From an uncultured Alphaproteobacteria bacterium (GTDB taxonomy: Bacteria > Pseudomonadota > Alphaproteobacteria > Rhodospirillales > Rhodospirillaceae): a DNA stretch of 64,000 bases. Under the pieces are notes generated by a model. It saw nothing but the letters and a program-made list of their open reading frames with translations. It was not told the DNA's origin and searched no databases. The translations under genes and the position numbers were made by a program. The stretch lies in assembly GCA_900079695.1 (NCBI GenBank), contig LT599022.1, positions 2,362,001-2,426,000 of the forward strand, written 5' to 3'. Of the stretch, positions 26,902 to 36,464 are shown piece after piece (position 1 is the stretch's first letter; each line of letters opens with the position of its first letter).

Positions 26902-28775
26902 CAGGCCTGAGTCTCCGTGGGCGACGGCGGACGCTGGCGCGAAGGATCGCGCCGCAGGGTTTCCTGCAGGATCGCCGACGCGATCGGCGCCGCCACCGCC
27001 GACCCGCCGCCGCCGTGCTCGACGACGACGCAGCAGGCGTAGCGCGGCGCCTCCACCGGGGCGAAGGCGACGAACAGCGCATGGTCGCGCTCGCGCCAGG
27101 GCAGCGCCTCGTTCTTGATCACGCCGGTGGTCTCGCGCTCCTTCATGGTGATGCGGCGCACCTGCGAGGTGCCGGTCTTGCCCGCCATCTTCTGGCCGTT
27201 GACGTCGAACGCGGCGCGGCGTGCAGTTCCGGCGGGATTGTTGACCACCTCGTTCATGCCGCGCCGCACGATGCCGATCGACTTGGGATTGATCCCCACC
27301 GACTGGACGGCATCGACCGCCGCCGCCTTGATCCCGGCGGGCGAGACCTGTTCGCGCGTCAGCCGCGGCCGCACCGCGACGCCGCCGTTGGCGATCCGCG
27401 CGGTCATCACCGCGAGCTGCAGCGGCGTCGTCAGCACGTAGCCCTGACCGATGCCGGCGTTGAGGGTTTCACCCGGCAGCCAGGGCTGGCCGTTGAAGGC
27501 GCGCTTCCAGGCGCGGTCGGGGATCAGGCCGCCGACCTCGTTGGGGAGGTCGACGCCGAGGGTATCGCCGAGACCGAAGCGCCGGGCCACATCGGCGATG
27601 CGGTCGATGCCGACGCGACGCGCCACCTCGTAGAAATAGACGTCGCAGGAGTGCTGGATCGCCTCGATCATGTTGACGGTGCCATGGCCGGTCTTCTTCC
27701 AGCAGTGGAAGCGATGCGAGCCGAGATCGACGTGGCCGGGGCAGAACACCGTCTGCTCCGGCGTGATCACCCCGGCTTCGAGCGCCGCCATCGCCACCAC
27801 CAGCTTGAAGGTGGAGCCGGGCGAGAACTGCGCCGAGATGCACTTGTTGCGCAACGGCGCGCGTTCGTTGTTGATCAGCGCGTTCCACTCCTCGCTGGAG
27901 AGGCCGCGGTTGAAGGCGTTGGGATCGAACGACGGCGTCGAGGCCATCACCAGCACCTCGCCGGTGTGGACGTCCATCACCACCGCCGCGGCGCTCTCCT
28001 CGCCGATCCGCTCGACCGCGAACTGCTGGAGCTCGAGATCGAGCGTGAGGGTGAGGTTGACGCCCGGCGTGCCCTCCTTGCGTTCGAGCTCGCGGATCAC
28101 CCGGCCGTAGGCGTTGACCTCGACCTTCGAGTTGCCGCCCTTGCCGCGCAGCGCGAGGTCGTAGGTCTTTTCGATTCCGGCCTTGCCGATGCGGAAGCCC
28201 GGCAGCTCCAGCAGCGCCTCGCCGGTGAGGTCGCGCTCGGACACCGAGGAGACGTAGCCCAGCACCTGCGCGCCGCCGTCGCCGTAGGGGTAGAAGCGGG
28301 TCAGACCCTCGTCGATCACCACACCGGGCAGATCGGGCGCGTTGAGCTGGATCTGCGCCATCTCCTCCCAGGTCAGGTTCTCCTTCACCTGCACCGGCAT
28401 GAACGCGCGCTTGCGCTCCACCTCGCGGCGGATGCGGCGCTTGTCGTTGTCGGTGAGCGGTATCACCAGGCCGAGGGCGTCGAGGGTCTGGCCGAGGTCG
28501 GGGGTCTGCTCGCGCACCACGAGAACGCGGAAGTTCTGGCGGTTCACCGCCATCTCGCGGCCGAAGCGGTCGACGATCAGGCCGCGCGGCGGCGGCAACA
28601 GCCGGAGCGAGATGCGATTCTCGTCGGCGAGGATGCCGTAGCGCTCCGCCTCGATCACCTGGAGGTAGTACATCCGCCCGGCGAGCGCGAGGGTGAGCGC
28701 CGCCTGCCCGCCCGCCAGCAAGGCGGTGCGGCGGGTGAAGAGCTTGCCCCGTTCGCTGTCGCGCGCGCCGCTCAT
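26901..28775 (-). CDS. mrdA: Penicillin-binding protein 2 (MrdA)
   Basis: The transpeptidase of the cell-elongation complex, partner of RodA. The 624-residue protein has a cytoplasmic stub with a hydrophobic anchor (about 15-38), the pedestal domain starting RLLPPPRGLIVDRFGREMA, and the transpeptidase domain. Its active-site motifs are S-X-X-K in FSPGSTFK (about 318), S-X-N-like HSCDVYFYE, and KTGTS (about 534). A long Pro-rich C-terminal tail follows. Start ATG at 28775 overlaps the mreD stop by four bases. Confidence 0.96.
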   Translation of the reverse strand: MSGARDSERGKLFTRRTALLAGGQAALTLALAGRMYYLQVIEAERYGILADENRISLRLLPPPRGLIVDRFGREMAVNRQNFRVLVVREQTPDLGQTLDALGLVIPLTDNDKRRIRREVERKRAFMPVQVKENLTWEEMAQIQLNAPDLPGVVIDEGLTRFYPYGDGGAQVLGYVSSVSERDLTGEALLELPGFRIGKAGIEKTYDLALRGKGGNSKVEVNAYGRVIRELERKEGTPGVNLTLTLDLELQQFAVERIGEESAAAVVMDVHTGEVLVMASTPSFDPNAFNRGLSSEEWNALINNERAPLRNKCISAQFSPGSTFKLVVAMAALEAGVITPEQTVFCPGHVDLGSHRFHCWKKTGHGTVNMIEAIQHSCDVYFYEVARRVGIDRIADVARRFGLGDTLGVDLPNEVGGLIPDRAWKRAFNGQPWLPGETLNAGIGQGYVLTTPLQLAVMTARIANGGVAVRPRLTREQVSPAGIKAAAVDAVQSVGINPKSIGIVRRGMNEVVNNPAGTARRAAFDVNGQKMAGKTGTSQVRRITMKERETTGVIKNEALPWRERDHALFVAFAPVEAPRYACCVVVEHGGGGSAVAAPIASAILQETLRRDPSRQRPPSPTETQA

Positions 28776-29293
28776 GGTTCCTCCGCCAGCAGCCGTTCGA
28801 CGATGCTGCACACGCCGTAGACGAGGGGAAAGACGACGACGCCGAGCAACGCCGACATCACCACCAGGCCGACCGGCGCCAGCACCCCGAGAACCACCGC
28901 CGCCACCAGCCACGACACCGCCGCCGCCGCGAACGACAGCAGAATGAAGCCCCACCAGTGCATCACGAACGGCTTGCCGAGGAACAGCCGCGCCTGCGGC
29001 GCCACCGCCGCCCGGGTGAGCAGCAGGATCATCGTGCCGAGCCCGAGCGGCACGCCGGTGACGAGGTCCTGCAGCAGGCCGACGACGAACGCCGCGCCGA
29101 TGCCGAACAGCTGCGGCCGGTGGACCGACCAGAAGAACGCCACGCCGAGACTGAGCATCGGCATCATCGAGTTGAGGCGCGGCACGTGGGTCTGCGTCGC
29201 CATCAGCAGCGCGGCGATCACCGCGGTGACGAACGGCAGGGTCTGGCGCACCGCCAGATCGAGCTTCTCCCGGAATGTCTTCTCGATGATCAC
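28772..29293 (-). CDS. mreD: Rod-shape-determining protein MreD
   Basis: A 173-residue protein with about five membrane helices, poorly conserved as usual. VGLLQDLVTGVPLGLGTMILL is the conserved central motif. It helps MreC and MreB link the cytoskeleton to wall synthesis. Position between mreC and mrdA with short spacing confirms the call. Confidence 0.92.
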   Translation of the reverse strand: MIIEKTFREKLDLAVRQTLPFVTAVIAALLMATQTHVPRLNSMMPMLSLGVAFFWSVHRPQLFGIGAAFVVGLLQDLVTGVPLGLGTMILLLTRAAVAPQARLFLGKPFVMHWWGFILLSFAAAAVSWLVAAVVLGVLAPVGLVVMSALLGVVVFPLVYGVCSIVERLLAEEP

Positions 29294-29321
29294 GCTTGTC
29301 GTCCCAAACCCGGGTTCGGGG

Positions 29322-30278
29322 TCACTGGTCGCCCGCCTCGGCGGCGGGTTGCTGCGCGTCCTGGAGGCGCTGCGCCTTGCCGCGTTCGCGCGCGGCCTTG
29401 AGCGCCTCCGCCTGCGCGGCGCGGGTTTCCTCGTCGAGGCTGCCGAGAATCCCCGACAGGCCGTAGTCGACGACGCGGACGATCTCCAGCCGGTCGCGAT
29501 CCATGAACGGCTGCACCCGGATCACCGTGTCGTCCACCGACGACACCACGCCCACCGGAATCCCCGGCGGGAACGCGCCGGCGTGGCCCGAGGTCACCAC
29601 CCGGTCGCCGGGCGCGACCCTCGCCCCCGCGGGCACGTAGATCAGGCGCGGTTTCTCGCTGTTGTTGCCGGCGAGGATCGCGCGGGTGCGGGTGCTCTCC
29701 AGCACCACCGGCACCCGCGAGGTGATGTCGGTGATCAGCACCACCCGCGACGCCTTGCGTCCCACCTGGGCGACGCGGCCGACCAGCCCGTCGCCCGACA
29801 GCACCGCCATGCCCTTGCGGACGTTGTCGCGCCCGCCCGCGGCCACCAGCACCGAATGGGCGAACGCGCCGCCGGTATCGCCCATCACGCGGATCGAGAA
29901 CGACCGCGCCTCGGGCGGCGGCAGGTAATCCAGCAGCGACTGGAACTGCCCGTTCTCGGCCTCGAGGCGGCGCGCCATGTCGCGCCAGCGCAGAAGCTGC
30001 GCGTTCTCCTCGCGCAGGCGGGCGTTCTCGGCGCGCAGGTTGGCGAGGTCGCGGACGTTGTCGGAGATCTCGGCGAGCGCGCCGGCGGGCTGGGACAACG
30101 CGCGGATCACCGGCGCCATCGCGTCCACCACCACCGCGCGGACGCGCTCCACCAGAATGGTGTCGGCCTTGCCCAGCAGCATCAGCGCGAACGCCGCGCC
30201 GACCAGCGCGACGAACGCGAACCGCTGCAGCAGCAGCCGCGCGGTCTGCCAGCGTCCGGTGACGGCGGTTCCCTTCAC
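29322..30278 (-). CDS. mreC: Rod-shape-determining protein MreC
   Basis: A 318-residue periplasmic scaffold. A membrane anchor near residues 15-37 is followed by a coiled coil (NLRAENARLREENAQLLRW) and the beta-rich MreC domain with GDGLVGRVAQVGRKASRV and DRVVTSGHAGAFPPGIPVG. A charged Gln/Ala-rich tail (about 285-318) extends past the fold. It lies 28 bases before mreD. Confidence 0.95.
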   Translation of the reverse strand: MKGTAVTGRWQTARLLLQRFAFVALVGAAFALMLLGKADTILVERVRAVVVDAMAPVIRALSQPAGALAEISDNVRDLANLRAENARLREENAQLLRWRDMARRLEAENGQFQSLLDYLPPPEARSFSIRVMGDTGGAFAHSVLVAAGGRDNVRKGMAVLSGDGLVGRVAQVGRKASRVVLITDITSRVPVVLESTRTRAILAGNNSEKPRLIYVPAGARVAPGDRVVTSGHAGAFPPGIPVGVVSSVDDTVIRVQPFMDRDRLEIVRVVDYGLSGILGSLDEETRAAQAEALKAARERGKAQRLQDAQQPAAEAGDQ

Positions 30279-30340
30279 GCACGGATCTCCCGATCGGTTC
30301 GAGACGTCCTACCGAAGTTCGCGCCGCCGACCATGCGCCG

Positions 30341-31441
<1,101 letters not shown>

Positions 31442-31483
31442 TCAACCCGGCCGCGCGCAGCCCTGGTCGCGGGGCCACACAGG

Positions 31484-31513
31484 AGAATGCCGGGGAGCGA
31501 ACCCCGGCATTCT
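31484..31513. terminator. Strong hairpin between leuA and mreB
   Basis: AGAATGCCGGGG and CCCCGGCATTCT form a perfect 12-base-pair stem with loop AGCGAA. It lies about 110 bases beyond the leuA stop. No long T run follows on either strand, so it may be a weak or factor-assisted terminator or an mRNA 3' stabiliser for leuA. Confidence 0.5.
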
Positions 31514-31620
31514 TAGCACATGTTTTCAGCAATGGCAGAGGCGATTTTGTATTTCCGCATTTTCGCCGAAAGCCGCCCCGCGCCTGGAGTTGTCCGGCCC
31601 GGGGCGGGAGGTGCGCGCCG

Positions 31621-33195
31621 TCACACCGCAATTCCGTCAGGAACCGTTTTCTCGCGCTTGACCAGAAGCTTGTTCAACGCGTGGATGTATGCCTTGGCGG
31701 ACGCCACCAGGGTATCGGTGTCGGATCCCTGGCCGTTCACCGACTTGCCGTCCTCGCGCAGGCGCACCGTCACCTCCGCCTGGGCGTCGGTGCCCTTGGT
31801 CACCGCCGAAACCTGATACAGCTCCAGCACCGCATCGTGCGGCACCATCTCGCGAATCGCCTTGAACACCGCGTCCACCGGGCCGTCGCCGGTGGCGTCG
31901 CGCGACTCGGTAATGCCGTCGACCTCCAGCGTCATCCGCGCGTGCGGCGGGCGGTTGGTGGTGCCGCAGCGGATGTCGAGCTCCGACAGCTTGATGCGGT
32001 CGTGGCTGCGCATCGCGGTGTCGTCGACGATCGCGGCGATGTCTTCGTCGAACACCTCCTTCTTGAGATCGGCCAGGGCCTTGAAGCGCGCGAACGCGTC
32101 GTTCACCGCGTTGTCGCCGAGGTCGCCGTAGCCCAGCTCGGTGAGCTTCTGACGGAACGCGGCGCGCCCCGAGTGCTTGCCGAGCACCAGCGTCGAGCGT
32201 GAGAGCCCCACCGATTCGGGGGTCATGATCTCGTAGGTGCCGGCGTGCTTGAGCATGCCGTCCTGGTGGATGCCGGATTCGTGGGCGAACGCGTTCGCCC
32301 CCACCACCGCCTTGTTGGGCTGGATCGCGAAGCCGGTGATGCCGGCGATCATCCGCGACATCTTGGTGATGTGCTCGGTCTTGATCTCGGTGGTGTAGGC
32401 CATCGCGTCGTGGCGCGTCTTCAGCGCCATCACGATCTCCTCCATCGCCGCGTTGCCCGCGCGCTCGCCGAGGCCGTTGACGGTGCACTCGATCTGCCGC
32501 GCGCCGGCGCGCACCGCGGCGAGCGAGTTCGCCACCGCGAGGCCGAGGTCGTTGTGGCAGTGCACCGAGAAGATCGCCTTGTCGGCGTTCGGCACCCGCT
32601 CCATCACCATGCGGATCAACGCCGCGTATTCGTCGGGGATGGCGTAGCCGACGGTGTCGGGAATGTTGATGGTCGACGCCCCCGCCGCGATCGCCGCCTC
32701 GACGCAACGGCAGAGGAAATCGGGCTCGGTGCGCGAGCCGTCCTCCGCCGACCACTCGACGTCGTCCACCAGCGAGCGCGCGTAGGTCACGCTCTCGACG
32801 ACGCGCTGGAGCACCGCGTCGGGCTCCAACTGCAGCTTGTACTTCATGTGCAGCGGACTGGTGGAGATGAAGGTGTGGATGCGCTTGCGCGGTGCGGGCG
32901 CGATCGCCTCGGCGCAGCGGGCGATGTCGCCCTTGGTGGCGCGGGACAGGCCGCAGATGACACTGGAGCGCGAGCGTTCGGCGATCGCGCGCACCGCCTC
33001 GAAATCGCCGACCGAGGCGATCGGGAAGCCCGCCTCGATGACGTCCACGCCCATCGCCTCCAGGCCCTCGGCGACCCTGAGCTTCTCCTCGAGATTCATC
33101 GAAGCGCCCGGCGACTGCTCGCCGTCGCGCAAGGTGGTGTCGAAGATGACGACGCGCTGGTTGTCGCCCGGGGCGACGATTCGGTCCGTACTCAT
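31621..33195 (-). CDS. leuA: 2-isopropylmalate synthase LeuA
   Basis: The first committed enzyme of leucine synthesis. The 524-residue protein begins with the catalytic domain (FDTTLRDGEQSPGASM), has the metal pair in FSVHCHNDLGLAVANS, and carries the GANAFAHESGIHQDG and HSGRAAF linker marks before the C-terminal leucine-binding regulatory domain, so feedback inhibition is expected. The start ATG at 33195 follows a GGAGA site. The leader has a leucine-rich short peptide, indicating attenuation as well. Confidence 0.97.
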   Translation of the reverse strand: MSTDRIVAPGDNQRVVIFDTTLRDGEQSPGASMNLEEKLRVAEGLEAMGVDVIEAGFPIASVGDFEAVRAIAERSRSSVICGLSRATKGDIARCAEAIAPAPRKRIHTFISTSPLHMKYKLQLEPDAVLQRVVESVTYARSLVDDVEWSAEDGSRTEPDFLCRCVEAAIAAGASTINIPDTVGYAIPDEYAALIRMVMERVPNADKAIFSVHCHNDLGLAVANSLAAVRAGARQIECTVNGLGERAGNAAMEEIVMALKTRHDAMAYTTEIKTEHITKMSRMIAGITGFAIQPNKAVVGANAFAHESGIHQDGMLKHAGTYEIMTPESVGLSRSTLVLGKHSGRAAFRQKLTELGYGDLGDNAVNDAFARFKALADLKKEVFDEDIAAIVDDTAMRSHDRIKLSELDIRCGTTNRPPHARMTLEVDGITESRDATGDGPVDAVFKAIREMVPHDAVLELYQVSAVTKGTDAQAEVTVRLREDGKSVNGQGSDTDTLVASAKAYIHALNKLLVKREKTVPDGIAV

Positions 33196-33284
33196 GGGGA
33201 TGTCTCCGTTCTTCAGTCTCTGGCGTTGTGCGGTCGCGCTTGGGTTCCGGTTATCCCCTGAACGTCGGGTGCGCGAAGCAAACC

Positions 33285-33428
33285 TCAGACCGCCCAGGGG
33301 CCGATAAGTCGCAGGGCCAGAAGAAGGAGGAGAAGCGAGGAGAGGACCGGAACCCACGCCGGAACGGAAGCGGTCCGGGCGATCGCCCGCGCCTTCCGAA
33401 GTCCGATGCCGTGGTTGCGATGGGTCAT
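33285..33428 (-). CDS. leuL: Leucine-rich leader peptide of leuA (attenuation)
   Basis: A 47-residue peptide ending 90 bases before the leuA start. A good ribosome site (GGAGAGG) lies about ten bases before its ATG. It contains SSLLLLLLALRLIG near the end, with six consecutive Leu codons of mixed type and two more shortly after. A dedicated, translated, leucine-rich peptide directly upstream of leuA is the hallmark of ribosome-mediated attenuation, known for leu genes in proteobacteria. A base-paired CCCCTG/CAGGGG element follows, but no classical T-tract terminator is visible before leuA. The mechanism may be different or translational. Confidence 0.68.
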   Translation of the reverse strand: MTHRNHGIGLRKARAIARTASVPAWVPVLSSLLLLLLALRLIGPWAV

Positions 33429-33517
33429 CGCGTCGAAGCCTCTCCGGGATGCATGTGGTTCATGTGATCTCAGGCGGGGCACGATGACAAGCACATTTTT
33501 CCGAACGCAACCATCGG

Positions 33518-33552
33518 AAAAAGGAAGAACGGCGCGACCACGCCGTTCTTCC
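33518..33552 (-). terminator. Rho-independent terminator of the small gene at 33592
   Basis: GGAAGAACGGCG and CGCCGTTCTTCC form a perfect 12-base-pair stem with a six-base loop, followed on the minus strand by TTTTTCC. It lies 40 bases after the small frame and ahead of the leuA leader, insulating the two transcripts. Confidence 0.85.
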
Positions 33553-33591
33553 CGGTTCGTCATCGAGGGATATCGTGGCGGCGGCTTCGCC

Positions 33592-33744
33592 TCAATCGAA
33601 CCTGCTGCATGCCCGGCGAAGGCTGGCCGCCTGTAAAAATCGACGTTCCGTCAGATGATTGAACGGAGCGACGTACGGTTTGGGATCTTCCCTGTTGGGG
33701 GACAGGTAGAAGTAGACGAACAAGCGGTTGCTGCTCAACAGCAT
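33592..33744 (-). CDS. Unrecognised small protein (50 aa)
   Basis: A short minus-strand gene. The ATG is preceded by AAGGAAAAGCCCC, a good ribosome site at proper distance, and a strong terminator lies 40 bases after the stop, so it looks like a real single-gene transcript. The peptide starts MLLSSNRLFVYFYLSPNRED and ends RRACSRFD. It is basic, aromatic-rich at the start, and has no clear membrane helix or signal peptide. I do not recognise a family. It is divergent from the LysR gene at 33923. Confidence 0.45.
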   Translation of the reverse strand: MLLSSNRLFVYFYLSPNREDPKPYVAPFNHLTERRFLQAASLRRACSRFD

Positions 33745-33922
33745 GGGGCTTTTCCTTTTTTCGGTAGCGGGCCGGCTCCCGAGCAAAGCATCCCGCCGAT
33801 GACCGGAAGTTTGCGCGCCGCCGCCGCCCCTCGTCCAATACCCCGGCGAATCGATCTCGATAGCTTCCATGCATGGAGTTGTTATATTGTAACACATCGC
33901 CAATCGTCCGGATCCGCCACCG

Positions 33923-34858
33923 ATGGAGCTCCGCCACCTGCGCTATTTCCTCGCCGTCGCCGAAGAGAAAAACTTCACCCGCGCCGCCGCCCGCATCGGC
34001 ATCGGCCAGCCGCCCCTCAGCCATCAGATCCAGGACCTGGAGCGCGAGCTCGGGGTGATGCTGTTCCATCGCGTCCCCCACGGCGCCGAACTCACCGAGG
34101 CGGGACAGGCGTTCCTGCCGCGCGCGCAGAGCGCCCTCGTCCAGGCGGACCAGGCGCGCGTCGCCGCGCAACGGGCGAGCCGCGGCGAAACCGGGCACAT
34201 CCGCATCGGCTTCACCGGCGCCGGAGCGTTCAACCCCGCCGTGCCCGCGGTGATCCGCGGGTTCCGCCGCGCCTATCCCGAGGTCGTCGTCGACCTCGAG
34301 GAGCGCAACACCGGCCACCTCGTCGAAGGACTGCGCGACAACGGCCTCGACGGCGCGTTCATCCGCCCCGGCCCGGAGGATCTCTCCGACCTGCGACTGA
34401 TGGATTTCACCAACGAACCGATGATGATCGCGCTGCCGGAAAGCCATCCCCGCGCCGGTGAGGCGAGATTGCCGCTCACCGCGCTCGCGCGCGAACCGCT
34501 GATCCTGTTCCCCCGCGAGATCAGTATCGGCCTCTACGACGAAGTGCTGTCGTGCTGCCGCGCGGCCGGGTTCGAGCCGGTGTTGGGCCAGCAGGCGCCG
34601 CAATTCGCCTCGGCGGTCAACCTCGTGGCGGCGGAGATCGGCGTTTCGGTGGTACCGCGCTCGTTCGCGCGCATCCGCGTCGAGGGCGTGGCCTACATCG
34701 AAATCGCGGACATCGCGCCGGCCGCGCGTCTGGCCTTCGCCCACCACCGCGGCAGCCGGTCGGTGACGCTGCGCAATTTCTCCGCCCTCGTTCTGGGGGC
34801 GATCCTCAACCCCGCCCCGACGAAAAACGGCCGGAGGATCCCCTCCGGCCGTTCGTGA
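33923..34858 (+). CDS. LysR-family transcriptional regulator
   Basis: A 311-residue LysR regulator. The helix-turn-helix starts MELRHLRYFLAVAEEKNFTR with QPPLSHQIQDLERELG and LTEAGQAFLPRA. The effector domain starts near GHIRIGFTGAGAF. It belongs to the group related to benzoate/catechol-type regulators (MELRHLRYF start). The last codons run through the ilvC terminator hairpin, so the final 12-15 residues (about NGRRIPSGRS) may not be conserved. Target unknown; divergent from the small gene at 33592-33744. Confidence 0.87.
   Translation: MELRHLRYFLAVAEEKNFTRAAARIGIGQPPLSHQIQDLERELGVMLFHRVPHGAELTEAGQAFLPRAQSALVQADQARVAAQRASRGETGHIRIGFTGAGAFNPAVPAVIRGFRRAYPEVVVDLEERNTGHLVEGLRDNGLDGAFIRPGPEDLSDLRLMDFTNEPMMIALPESHPRAGEARLPLTALAREPLILFPREISIGLYDEVLSCCRAAGFEPVLGQQAPQFASAVNLVAAEIGVSVVPRSFARIRVEGVAYIEIADIAPAARLAFAHHRGSRSVTLRNFSALVLGAILNPAPTKNGRRIPSGRS
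34823..34853 (-). terminator. Rho-independent terminator of ilvC
   Basis: On the minus strand AACGGCCGGAGG and CCTCCGGCCGTT form a perfect 12-base-pair stem with a four-base loop, followed by TTTTTCG. It lies 22 bases after the ilvC stop and inside the 3' end of the convergent lysR frame. Confidence 0.88.
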
Positions 34859-34874
34859 TCCGGCGCCGAGGCGC

Positions 34875-35936
<1,062 letters not shown>

Positions 35937-36464
35937 TCAGAGGGATTCGACCCCGCGGGAAATCGCCGCCACGCCGGTGCGCGACACGTCGATCAGCCCG
36001 AGGGGCTCCATCAGGCGGATGAAGGCATCGAGCTTGCCGGTCTTGCCGACGATCTCGAAGACGAAGGATTCGTTGGTGGAATCGACCACGCGGGCGCGGA
36101 AGATATCGGCGATGCGCAGCGATTCGACGCGGCGTTCGCCGGTGGAGGCGACCTTGACGAGCGCAAGCTCGCGCTGCACCGAGGGTCCCTCGGCGGTGAG
36201 GTCGCGCACCCGGTGGATCGGCACGAGACGGCCGAGCTGGGCCTTGATCTGCTCGATCACCATCGGCGTGCCGGTGGTGACGATGTTGATGCGCGACAGC
36301 TTTTCGCGATGGTCGACCTCGGAGACGGTGAGGCTTTCGATATTGTAGCCGCGCCCGGAGAACAGACCGATGACGCGGCCGAGCACGCCCGCCTCGTTGT
36401 CGACCAGAACCGCGATGGTATGGCTTTCGCTCGTTTCGATGGCAGTCACGGTATCCCCCCTCAT
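35937..36464 (-). CDS. ilvN: Acetolactate synthase regulatory subunit IlvN/IlvH
   Basis: A 175-residue small subunit. An N-terminal ACT domain (about 15-90) has the effector loop HTIAVLVDNEAGVLGRVIG and NIESLTVSEVD. The second domain has ELALVKV and a late GKTGKLDAFIRLM. It gives valine feedback control to IlvB. ATG at 36464 shares its A with the ilvB stop (TGATG). A GTG at 36449 is an alternative start. Confidence 0.95.
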   Translation of the reverse strand: MRGDTVTAIETSESHTIAVLVDNEAGVLGRVIGLFSGRGYNIESLTVSEVDHREKLSRINIVTTGTPMVIEQIKAQLGRLVPIHRVRDLTAEGPSVQRELALVKVASTGERRVESLRIADIFRARVVDSTNESFVFEIVGKTGKLDAFIRLMEPLGLIDVSRTGVAAISRGVESL

